From Unio delphinus (taxonomy: Eukaryota > Mollusca > Bivalvia > Unionida > Unionidae), in NCBI GenBank assembly GCA_029339505.1, contig JAQISU010000114.1, forward strand, positions 3,273,501-3,337,500: DNA of 64,000 bases, written 5' to 3'. Below, piece after piece: positions 25,601 to 38,457 of the stretch. The position numbers were made by a program, and so were the translations under genes. Positions within the stretch are counted from its first letter, which is position 1, and each line of letters starts with the position of its first letter. The notes below the pieces were generated by a model. The model did not search any database and was not told where the DNA came from. It saw only the letters and a list, made by a program, of their open reading frames with translations.

Positions 25601-28600
25601 CCAGTTTTTCGAATAATAATGACCATTCAAACTTCCCGAGGTTTATTAAACATTTTATAAACATTTTGATAGCTGTCACCGTAAAATATGTGCAGGTGCA
25701 TTTACTCAAACAAACCTCTAAGACTAAATGATGATCTTTCCCGTTCATGTTATTCCTTCTTCTCGTTTTTTTTTTGCACATGGAATGAGTGTTATTTTTC
25801 TTTTCATTTTCTTGTATCGTGAAGGATACACTTGATCTGTTTTAGATACCGAAGCTTTCTCATGTTATACATTTTCTTTCCTTTTATCCAAAACAAAAAT
25901 TGAAACGGATAGCTTATAGATTCGATTTCATTATCACCAGGCGCATATTTTACAAGCATTGCACTTTGCACTAAGCATCATCACAGAAAGCCACAGTGTG
26001 TGATACTACACCATATTGTTATCGAGTGCCATTTCGTATAATTATGAAACATGTGTTTAGTTTGTGTACAATTATTTCATTATGATGACAGCGCTATAAA
26101 TAATTGTACAGTTTCATTTTATCTGGCGTTTCGCTAAGGCATACTATATGTATCACAAATGATAAATATACGTTTGAAAGCACTGGTGGTCATGTGATAT
26201 AACGTTCTGTAATAAGTAGTAGCTAATATTGCATATTGTGCTGTATAGAAGGATGTGTCTAGCGCAGTAATACCATATGGCTATAATGTTTTATGAATGC
26301 ATTAAGTTTTGAGTGTTTCACCTTGAACACATCCATACCACTTAGGTGTTCAATCGTTTTTGTGCTGCACTGTATATCTTTCCAAATTTCCCTGATCTCG
26401 ATGCACAAACAATGCATCAATATATATGTGAACCAGAGACCAGTGGGTAATTTTCTTTTGTCAAAACGTACGAGAGGTCCAGAAATGTTCTTCGCAGGGG
26501 ATACATTTGAAATTGACAATCGGTCCCGAACTATTGCCTATATAGAACTATTCCAATCTATGTTACCGTGACATACCCATGTGCAAAATATTAAACGTTT
26601 CATGAAAACACGACACGCTCAGCATATCTTTATCACAATATAGTAACATGGACATAGAATATTTTAGTTTGAGATCCGAGTTGTATTTTGTCTACGACAC
26701 CATCAAAAACTGAGTGAAATATCAAAATTAAGATTTAATGTGTATGCAACAGTTTTGCTGCAAACATATTGAAGTATTCCTGACGTTTTGAACTATAAGT
26801 AACTGAATGCGTTCAAGATTTTCTAGGGCATAAGTATATACTTACCAAGATCTCGTTATGAGCCCTCTGACTCTTTTGTCTTTGTCTAATCTGAATTCTT
26901 TCTTTTTCTCTACTTCTGTCTTTTATTACTTATTTTGCTTCTTCTTATAAATATGGTAGCTGCCGCCATTGTCATAGTTTTCATAGTTTTTGTTTCCTTC
27001 TCTGTGTGTGATTTGGGTTTTTAACGTAACGTTACCAATCGTTCAGTCAGATCGCTACAATGTATGCAGTGTGGCAGTTTATATTGATGTTTAACACTGG
27101 GGCATGATGCAGCAGAAACAGTTAAATTATCCTGACACCAGGCCGACCAGTATTAATACTAACCTCTTAATGCTGAGCTCCTAGCAAGGCAGCTGTTAGT
27201 ACCATGTTGTATAAGTCTTTAGTATGACTCGGCCGAGATCCAAACCCATGACCACCCTCATAGTTCCTTTTTCTTCAGTAACAACAACAAGAACAATACA
27301 TGTGCTAGTTTGCTGCAAATATTTCCTTTTATTCGGCCCGAGGGAACTGACTCTTGGGAGTACATTAATACATATCCACCAAATTCAACATTTTTGTTCT
27401 TGGTTTCTTTATCATTGATCTTTTATTGCTCAGTCTTTATAAACATTTTCTTCTTCGTAGAAACTTGATTAGGAATCGTTTGTCATATTGACTTTGTTTA
27501 TTTGATGATGGAGATCACTTTGAAATGTAACTATTTTGCCATTTTGTGCAGCGTGTGGGGTTTGGTAAATTATTATATATAAGAAATAAGAAAAACTTTG
27601 TCGACTTACAAATAACTTAATTTGCGTCTTCATGTCAGAAGGCATTTGCAGAACAATGTCCAGTGCACCAGTGCGATATAAATATAAATTGTTACACACC
27701 TTTTCAAAGACAAAGCAGAGTTTACCGTATATTGATGAAAAAAACGACTCAATGTTAATGTCATTCACGAGATCTAGAAAGGAATGAAAATGGTGTGTAC
27801 ATAAAAATCTTCTAAATTTAGTTTCGATTCGAATTTTGTCTTGAAAGCAGGTAAAAGCATTTCTGACAATTAAAAACGAAAGTAACTAGAAATGTTTTAT
27901 GCTATTTTCCACTGTCTCTGCTGCTTATTGGACGTTGGTTTATTTTAGTTTTACCAGATTCTGACATATTTGAATTTAATATTTTATCTTACGGTTCTTA
28001 ACGTCTACATTTATTCGACAGGATTATATTTCATTGGGACGATTCCGGTGGACTAGTGGTTAGAGCGTTGGTCTTGGATGCGGCAGACCGTGGGTTCGAT
28101 CCCCGTCTGAGTCAAACTAACGACTTTAAAAAAATGGGACCAACAGCTGTCTTGCTTGGTGCTCAACATTGGTTGGCCTGGCGTCAGGATACTGTGACTG
28201 GGTGGGACCTAATACTTCATGTTTGTGGCATGATGACCCAGTACTAAACATCACTTTAAATTGCCACACTGCAGACATCGTAGAGATATGACTGAATAAT
28301 TTGTCAAAGCCACGTTAAAAATCCAAATAACTCAGCCAGTCATTATATTTTTCCTTCTTTCTTCTTAGATAACGTTATATTCAATATGACGTTGCCGTAA
28401 TGCTGAAAGTTCTTAAAATTTTTTGTCCAAGCATCGATTCTTTCATAACATGACTGGATATCTTTTAATCTCCAAGAATTGAAATCCGATATTAATTTGG
28501 TACATTCTCAAGAGAGCACAAATGAGGTTTAGTATTCAACTGGATTTAGCCATTTTAGGTCATTATTATTTTTTGTGTATTAATCTCATATCTGGTTGAA

Positions 28601-31600
28601 ATTATATGAGTAATAATCTCGCTGTTCCATCTTTGATGTTGGAGACCTAGGACGAATATAGTAAAATAAGTGTAATACGATACGAAATTACCTCATAACT
28701 TAGATAACGAGCAGCAATAAGTGCAAACAGACATGTTGCTGAAACATCATTTGCCTAAGCAAGCATTTTATCAAGACAAATAAGACATCGAGAGATAGGA
28801 ACTTGTAAATAAAGTTTATGGTTATAAATCCGTGTGGGGTACCTTGCACACGTGTAAAGAAGTTTCTAAACTAAATTATATCCATATCTCCTGCACACCA
28901 AGTCTGATGAATATTTCTAAGTGTATGTGTATCAACGCCATGAAATACAGATAAAATATTACATTTATCTCTGATCATGTCGGAATCTGTATATATCTCT
29001 ATGTAACATAAAATATATCTGTATTTTTAGGTAGGCCTCGATAAAATTGTTCCTGCTGGATTTGATTGTTTGTCCAGCATTACGTCATCATGAATAACTA
29101 AATTATTAATAACTCATCACCTTCTTTATGTAATAAATTTGCTTTTGCAATAAACTCGTTAAGAACATTGTATATCTCTGATCATCTACAGCTTGGGCCA
29201 CTAAATATAATGTATCCCATTTTATTAGCACATTAAGTAATATTTTTCTTTCCTTACGGAACTATTATAAATCTGACAGAATTCGGCAGCGCTGGATGAT
29301 GTTTAACTCATTCTTGTTTTCGTGTCGCTGATGTATTAATTACATCAATATTATAAATAAATGGATTTGTATTGATTACTTTTTTTAAGTTAAAACTCCT
29401 TTCGCTGGTTTAGCCACAGTTACATAAAAATGGAACAACAATTATATGGTGGAAAATGTGACATTGTGACAGGTTTTGTTTTCGTTTTTAACTACAATTC
29501 AATATAATAATAGCGGTGATATATCGCCACATTACTGTCACAATTTCCAAGAATACCATTTGCTAAATATCAAGGCGAAAAAAACACACATCTGCCTGGG
29601 TATGATAACTGTGGTCCTGCAACCAAATTTTATATCATACGTGATGAACGAGATCAAACAAAGCCAAGAGATTATCGAGTTAATGCTATTGATTAAGCAT
29701 GTACCGTTCATGGCACCCCGACAAAAGAGCGCACGATAAAAGCGCGCCGACAAAAGCGCGCCGACAAATGAGTGTCAGACAAAAGAGCGCAATACCAAAA
29801 GGGCGCCGACAAAAGAGCGCCGACAAATGAGCTGAACTTAAATAGGAATTTGTAACTATATATACACGTCCAATGGGCCGTGGGCAGATGTTCAAATTTG
29901 CACGGGATATAGAAGACCCCGCCCTCCACGAGTCCCCTGCTGCCTTGCAGATTAGGTTTTGGATAACCAAAGGCTAGGGTGCTGACACAGTACCTGATTG
30001 GTCGTATGAACGTCATCACTAAGGTCACCGCCCAGGGCGGAGGAGTCCCAAGAAGGACTCAATGGCCATGTGTCCAGGACCAAGGCGAGCCACTAGTAAC
30101 GTGGAGTTCGGCTGTGGTCAACAGCCTGGAGAGTGATGGGCTCCGCCAGGTTCATTGCCCAAGACACACCACATGCAATGACAACTTTGCCTCAACCCAT
30201 ACCGGATCGATCGTCGCCCGGAACAAGGACCGCGCCTTTTGTCTTGCACCAGGGCAGAGGTGTTAAGTGTGCTACTGGTGTACGATCACCACCAAAACTC
30301 CGAGCTAGAAACAACACCAGCATTGGTACGTGGAACATCAGAACATTAAGAACGTCTGGAAAGGTAGAAGAACTGACACACGAAATGAATATATACTATT
30401 GGACCATCCTGGAACTGTGCGAAGTACGATGGAAGAAACTTGGGGAAACATCAACATAGGATGGCCATAAACTATACTAATCTGGCAGAGATGATAAACA
30501 TGAACATGTTGTCGGATTTCTCGTCCACAATGACACTGTGAGCACTGTCATGAGTTGTCGGCCAGTCTCCAGCAGGTTTATCATCATATGCTTGAGGGCA
30601 ACACCACTTAATATCACCATTGTGCAAGCTTACGCTCCAACTAGAGACCATGATGATGAAGAATTAGGGGATTTCTACGACCAACTACAAGAAGTCATGG
30701 GCCTGACCCCAAAAAGGACATTCTTGTGGTGCGAGGAGACTGGAATGCCAAAATAGGAGAGGATGCCGTTGATAACTGGAAAGTCACATGAGGACGCTAC
30801 TACAATGCAGAGACCAACGACAGATGCTTAAGGCTCCTGGAATTTGCCAGCTTCAATGATCTGAAGCTGATGAACACGTTTGGTCAACACAAAGCATCCA
30901 GAAGGTGGACCTGGCATAGCCCGAATGGAGAACACCATAACCAGATTGATTATATCATGGTGAAGAGACGTTTCCACACCAGTGTAAACATTGCCAAGAC
31001 AAGACGTTTCCCAGGAGCAGACATTGGAAGTGACCATGACTTAGTGATGATGACCCTCCGACTACGTCTAAAGAAAGTCGATATACAGGGACCCACAAGA
31101 ATCAATTTCAACCTTGACAAGCTAAAAGACCCAGAGTAATCGGAAGCCTTGCAGCCAAAGATAGGAGGAAAATTTGCACCACCGTTACTTCTTAGTTTAG
31201 AGAATGCAGTTACAGACACATTGATCGACACATTTAACATAGCAGTGACCCAAACAGCCAGTAAGATCCTTGGCAAACATCGACGGCCAAAAAAACCTTG
31301 GGTTACAACTGACATACTTGATCTGTGTGACAAGCGTCGAGAGCTAAAGAAGAAGTCAGAAGTAGAAGGAGCAAAACAATACAGGAAAATCAACCAGGGT
31401 ATCAGGAAAAGCATGAAAAAGACCAGTGTAAAGATTTTGAAAACAATCTAAAGAAAAATAATAGCAAAAAAGCATACCAACTGGTGAAAGACCTGACCAG
31501 TGTAAAACAAGGACGCTATTCCATCATTCAAGATAAGGGAGGGAAATGTCTTACAGGAGAACAAGACATTCTTAAGAGATGGACAGAATACTGCTTAGAC

Positions 31601-33186
31601 ATGTACAATGACAGACCTACAGGGGACCCAGACATACTCAACACCCCACCAGTGACTAACACTGACAACTACCTCATCCTCCGAGAAGAAGCAGAGGCTG
31701 CAGTGAAACCATTGAAAAAAGGAAAGGCAGCAGGAGTAGACAACATCCCATGCAGAACTAATCCAAGAAGGGGGTGAAGCAATGATAAGCGCCCTACTAA
31801 CAATCTGCAACAAGATCTGGTAGACAGGGGAATGGCCAACACCATGAACTCAGTCACTCATAGTAACTCTCCCGAAAAAAGACAATTTGCAGCAATGTCA
31901 TAACTATCGTACGATCAGCTTTATATGCCACCCAAGCAAAGTGATGCTAAAAATCATATTAAACAAACTGAAGCCGCGGGCAGAGGAAATTATAGCTGAA
32001 GAACAAGCAGGTTTCAGACCAGGGCGAAGCACAACTGAACAGATTTTCAACCTGAGAATACTATGTGTGAAATAGATCCAGCACCAACAAGACCTTTATC
32101 ATGTCTTTATAGATTTTAAGAAGGCGTTTGATAGGGTATGGCATGCAGCCCTTTGGTCCCCCATGAAACTGTACAACATCAATGCCAACCTGATCAAAGT
32201 CATAGAAAGCCTTTACAGCATGGTCACCAGCGCAGTCTGCTTCAACGGTTAAATAGGAGATTGGTTTAGGACAACTGTGGGAGTCAGACAGGGCTGTTTG
32301 CTTTCACCTACTCTCTTCAACATCTTCCTTGAAAGAATCATGACGGATGCACTGGAAGACCATGAAGGAACTGTCAGTATTGGAGGCAAAATAATAACGA
32401 ATCTGCGCTTTACTGATGACATCGATGGCCTTGCAGGAAATGAGGAGGAGCTAGCTCAGTTGGTGGAAAAACTGGACAGGACAACTACTGCTTTTGGTAT
32501 GGAAATCAGTGCAGAGAAGACCAAATTGATGACTAACAACACCAGTGGCATCAGCACTGACATCATGATTAGTGGCCAAAAACTGGAAACAATTAATAAA
32601 TGCAAGTACTTAGGAGCCATCGAGGGATCAAAACCAGAAATATTGTCCAGGATTGCGCTGACAATGACAACAATGGCAAGGCTGAAGACAATTTGGAAAG
32701 ACAGAAACACCTCAGTCAGCTCAAAACTCAGACTTATGCACTCCTTGGCTGCATCTGTGTTCCTATATGCCTGTGAGTCATGCACCCTCACAGCGGATCT
32801 CGAAAGGAGGATACAAGCTGATGAAATGAGATGCTTTCGAAGGTTGCGTGGCATTGCATATAGAGATCATGTCACGAATGAGGAAGTGAGAAAGAGAATT
32901 AGGCAAGCCATTGTGCCCTATGCAGAGATATTGACCATTGTGAAGAAACGCAAAATGAAGTGGTATGGACATGTCACACGATCAACAGGGCTTGCTAAGA
33001 CAATCATGCAAGGTACTGTGCAGGGAGGGCGAAGGAGAGGAAGACAGAGGAAAAGATGGGAGGATAACATCTCAGAGTAGACAGGACTGAAGTTGAGTGA
33101 CACTGAGATTATCAGAGAACAGACTGGAATGGAGGAAGCTGGTTGGCAGGTCATCAGTGGTGCCCCAACGGTCGACAAGACTAAAG

Positions 33187-33246
<60 letters not shown>

Positions 33247-36063
33247 CACGTCCAACAGATTCTTTGATCGCAAATCTGTTTGTACCAACGTTGTACAAAC
33301 TTCTTTACTTGATCTCTACTCTACTTGTTATTATAATTTAATCGGCGCTCTTTTGGTATTGAGCTCTTTTGATTTTATACTTGATAGTATAATTGCAAAC
33401 ATATTTCTTTTGCTCAACAATGTTTTATTTATTTTTTATGTAAAACTCTACCATTTGAAAGCTTATCTACTTGTTAGTATAACTCTTCTTGTTTGTATAA
33501 CTCTTTTTGTTTGTATAATTTAATCGGCGCTCTTTTGTCAGCGCTCTTTTGGTATTGCGCCCTTTTGTCTTGCGCTCAATTGTCGGCGCTCTTTTGTCGG
33601 GTCACCCTCATTCATGATGTAGCAATTAAAAATAAAGATGCGCAACAATTTCAATTACATATTGCAGTTGTAAAGTTGATTCAATCGTTCAATTCCATAG
33701 CAAAGTACAAATATCAGATTAACACGTGCTTGCTTTTTAGTAAGATCTGCAGTGATAGGTAAACTAGTATTACGGGCCGGTAATTAATAAACCGATTTTC
33801 AAATAATGGAATTGAAACTAAAATATTATTTTACCTTGACACACTGCGAGATAAACTAAATCTGACCGATCGATACGATCATCAACAATCCAAACAACCG
33901 TATCAGAGATGTTCGATCCTTGAGCTGAATGAATTGCCATTGCGTATCTAAGCGTCCATGGAGATTTGTCCATAATTAATGTGCTCTCATCAACTCTGAC
34001 AGGAACTAAATCAATATCATTGAACACGTGATTTTATTTCTCTGACGATCCTGGTATATCAATTTCAATATTGTGTTTGGGCAATTAATTAATTTCTTAA
34101 GCTCTCTTAATTTTGGACCAAGCGCTCTATGATTATCAGATGTTTCTTCATAATCGTCTGTATAATCTTTCAGACATTGATTCGGAGACAATACAACAAA
34201 AGGTGGTGATTGACCATGATCACCGCACATTATCATAACAGCATAATGTGTCATCACCTAATCAAGAAATAATGTTGATATATATTTCAATACTGGGCAT
34301 ATTGCATCTCAAATGATGATGCTTGGGACATATTTTTCATCTATTCGTTCAGGAGTCCCTTTTATCTCCTTCCCATCCAAATACGTTATATGTGCATGCC
34401 TTAACTCCACGTTTGCCCGTTTCTCTTGCACGTCTGAGTGTTGGGGTTAAAACAATCATATCGACAGAATTTGCAAATCTGCAAATTGTAATGTCTGATA
34501 TTTCTGTGTAAATATGCTTGATTTCAGGGTCGGCAGATTCAGAATAATTATATAACGTTGATTGATTTATTCTCCATTTTCTCCATGATATATCGTAGGC
34601 AGTACTCATTTAAAATTGATTCAGCAGTTCGAAATATTTTACTTTGATATAGGATGAATCCGTAACAACGTTAATCGCGGTTTTAGGAAATATGTTTTTC
34701 ATCGATTATAAAACATAAAGAATAAATGTATCGAAACATACGCAAACATTTGATGTTAAGTTATTAAACTGCGATGACTCGCCATCGATGTAACCAACAA
34801 CTGTACCTAATTTAGTTCCGTTAGACAGGTAAGCGTAGTTTTCGACTTACTAATATATTTCTCTTCGCTGCATCAGCAATTATAAACCAAGTTAAGAATC
34901 GTCCATAATTACTCTTGTATTGTGTCGTTTATGGTCATATCGTTCTCCTTGGGTCAATTTACCGATTATTCTTCTTGCAAGATCTTTTGCGGTTTTATTT
35001 TCAAAATTGGTTTGATAAAGATTTTCATCATTAGAATATTTCTTTTGTTCTGGTAACAAAAAGCTTCTCTCTTCGGACGATATGATACACTTATTAAATG
35101 AAATATCAGAATGTTTGCGTCGATCTTATGTCATAACAATACAATCGGTACACACTTCTGTTTTGAAAAGTGTCTAACAATCAATACCTAACAAATCGGG
35201 TGAAGATCATTAGTAAACTCAATTGACTCCATACAGGTGACTCCAGTCAAAGTCAAAATCCAGTATAGGTCCGTTTATTGCAACTCTGGTCATCTCATGT
35301 GTTGGAAGTTCAAATCTTTTAAAATATTTATGATTTTCACCCATTCCAAGAAAACGTATTGGATACAAATGCTGGCGTATCAACAAAGTAACATCTTTAT
35401 AATCTTATTTAATATTTCACAATCCACTGTGTTCATATTCTCAGCAGCTAAGCTACACGTCTTCAATACATTCAAATCGTCTTCTTCCACAATTTTATTT
35501 CTCTTGTAAACTGAACAGCAAATGATAGAACGGTAAAACAGTTATAAGGTAATTTCTTCTCAAGATTTTTCATATCCTCGTGGAGAGATTCCGAGCGACA
35601 AATACCTCCAGTAAGTCGTAGAAATTGATTATATTTTTCATTATCGGAACTTGAAAATAACAACACGAACACATAGTTGCTTTTAGAAATATTTTAAATA
35701 AAATCAAATATTTCACCTTCATAACATCTTATGGTTCACACTCTTTGAAATATTGTTTACAGCATTAGCTCACGGATGCAGATTGTGATCAATAATTTCA
35801 AAGAACCTTTCGGTCTAGATTTTGTATCCATTAATGCTTGTTTTTATTTACAAATACCAAATTATTTACCGTCTGTAATCCACCGAATGATTTTGATCTA
35901 ATATTTGATCAATTATGGTATACTCTTAATTGTGCGAGCGCTTTTACTGAAATGCAGTTGGAAAGTTACCCTTAAATTCAGGACTGGTTGAGCTTGCTAT
36001 CATCGTTGTTTTTGACGGAGCTGTATTAACGACGATCCATTGCAGTAGTTCTTGCAATGACGA

Positions 36064-36118
<55 letters not shown>

Positions 36119-38407
36119 TTCTGAATCAGATGCAGTCATTGCCTCGTAAATCTTGATCATTTCTGGAAATTCAATATATGATATCATTCCATCACTAAGA
36201 CCTAATGGTATCAATGTTGACAACTTGGAGTATAGTTGACTCACTGTATGCAACTGAATGTTACCTCTGGTAATGAATGCTGGTAATTAACGCTGGTAAT
36301 TAATGCTGGTAAGTAGACTCGTCGGTTATATATTCTTCTAATTTACCATCATTAATATTTTCAATTTTTTTCATACGTTCCAGGTCTAAATTTATCAATT
36401 AATTTTTGAACTGTTGGAATAAATTCTTTCTCTTGTGTTATCTGCTGCTTTTGTTCTAGCTTTCGTTTTTTTTTTTTGTTTTGTTCTTCCATTTCTTGCT
36501 GTTGTCATTCTTCAGATTTATTATATTCATCGTGTATCACACTGATGTATTCTAGATACGATGCATTCTTTTCTATTCGATCTGTTTCAGTTTTAATTTT
36601 ATTTTATAAAAACTTCAACCCAATGGTGTAGACTGGAAATCTGTAAATGTATTTTCTATGTGTTGGTTATAACATTTGTTTCTCATTTCATAGAGTGTAA
36701 CAACAAGAGATAGAAATTCATCTGAATCGGGTTTTTTCATATAATTATTAAAGATTTTTCAGTAATTCTATTACATAATTCTATGACTATTTCTTCATCG
36801 GGGTTTTCTTTTTTAGAATAGCTTTTTCTGGTTGAGGCATTTGACCAGGAACATCTTGTAAAAATCTTGATGTGGTTTCAGTTTTTTAAGCTATTTGTTC
36901 AAGTTGAAGAAGAATAGGTTTATTCATCCCAGTAACAGGCTTAAATAATTGTTGAGATCTTTCTGCAAAATCCACCTGAAATCGACATTATAAAGTCCCC
37001 CACCCCAAAAAAAAAAAAAAAAAAAAAAAGACACAAGAGAATGTAACAAACAAAAACCTAACCCAATTAAAGAAAATGATGGAAACCACGTGCATTGAAA
37101 TTTCAGAAGGTATATCGACAATGTGGCGATAAAAGTGATATCGCCAAGGTGACGATACATGTGATATCGTCACTGTGACAATTAGAGTGACATCTTTACG
37201 ATAACAGTGATATCTCCACTGTGACGATAAAATGTAGAGATACATATTTCTCCCATTGATATATTTCAATATCTCACTATGAAATAAATGATAACCATAT
37301 GTCTGGGTTAAATGATCACAAAACATTTCCACATAATGTCACAAAAACCACGTCCAGGACGAACGATTATCAACAATAGTATCTACCCAAGTTTTCTCCC
37401 AGATCTATATCATTAAATGAAATCAAAATGTGCACTTTAAAATAAGATTTTCGAGACTTTTAAACCCTGATCTTTAATTTGAACTTGATTATATTTATCG
37501 AATACAAACAAATAATGCTGAACGATTGTATATGTACAGCTGTTAGATTCTAGGCATGTATGCGCATCTATCTCCATGGCATCGCCAGAGAACGATTTCT
37601 AAATGCAGCAGCATGATAAAAATATAATCATATAAAACCAGGTTGAGCATGTATATGGTTCGTTTAAAACTCAGCTAACTAAAACATGTCTTTTCAGGTG
37701 TCTTTGGAGGACAAAAATGGTTTTCAGATCGACCTATATTATGTCAAGTCGCAGCATCATTCTGCTTGACAGTTTGCTTCTGTTCGCTTCTGTGTCTTTC
37801 TGTCCTGACGCTGAACCGTTATGTCTACGTCTGCCATAAGGACAACTACGACAAAATCTTTTCCCGTACAAAATCGAGAGTAACCTGCATCGCAACATGG
37901 ATCCTAGCTTTCTTACTGGAGATGCCGAATTTCTTTTATGATGGCGGTCATATATTCGACGTAAAGAATCATCAGTGCATATGGAACAGATCGGGAAATT
38001 TTACATATACCCTGTTGGTTTCGGCAGTCTTTATTTGTGGACCTTTTATTCTGATAGGGTCGTGTCTGCTCAGTATGTTTGCTAAAATTATCGCCAGCAA
38101 AAGAGTAGTCAACAGGCAGTGCAGCTTGGGGAATTTCAGGTGAGTACTGTAAGTGTGGATTTCGAATGTTTCATGATTGACCAATATAATGATAACCAAA
38201 TTAAGCTGTAAAAAAGATCGGTCGTTTAAAATAAACTAATTAATCGACGTTGTATTTTTCTGTGGATCTTGGAAGAGGACACATTATAGAATTTGCTTAC
38301 ATGTAAACCTTTAACAACGTTCGCTAGAACTGTGACAATATGGGAAATAAAAGCAACGTGTTTTTCAGCTTAATATATTCGAAACATGTTGTAGATATGG
38401 ACATGAC

Positions 38408-38457
<50 letters not shown>

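Larger units (their letters stand above)
29862..33255 (+). mobile_element. RTE-like LINE, nearly full length, 12-bp target duplication
   Basis: A perfect 12-bp direct repeat ATACACGTCCAA (29862-29873 and 33244-33255) bounds the insertion 29874-33243. It starts with a 5' UTR (about 440 bp), then endonuclease, reverse transcriptase and C-terminal region, and ends in a (GATA)n tail. It inserted into the foldback element, so it is the younger of the two. Non-LTR elements of this type move by target-primed reverse transcription, which explains the target duplication and microsatellite tail. Confidence 0.9.
29712..33606. mobile_element. Foldback-type DNA element holding a LINE
   Basis: The outer ends are inverted repeats: the left begins GGCACCCCGACAAAAGAGCG and the right ends with the complement of GGTGACCCGACAAAAGAGCG. 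Each arm contains repeated ~14-bp units of the type CGACAAAAGAGCGC (left arm 29712 to about 29832; right arm mainly 33515-33606 with one more unit pair at 33337-33371). Candidate 9-bp target duplication: ACCGTTCAT (29703-29711) against CTCATTCAT (33607-33615), 6 of 9 matching. Without the inner LINE the element is about 510 bp and has no transposase. Same architecture as the element at 5898-6639. Confidence 0.75.

Noticed and set aside
28056..28247. 63-codon ORF beginning MVRALVLDAADRG
   Set aside because: It is the tRNA-like head and body of a SINE; other copies do not keep the frame.
31149..31857. Minus-strand ORFs at 31414-30950 and 31857-31595
   Set aside because: Antisense shadows of the LINE endonuclease and linker.
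33818..34609. Helitron helicase
   Set aside because: Motif VI wording differs from Helitron Pif1, and no Rep domain, CTRR end or 5'-TC end was seen.
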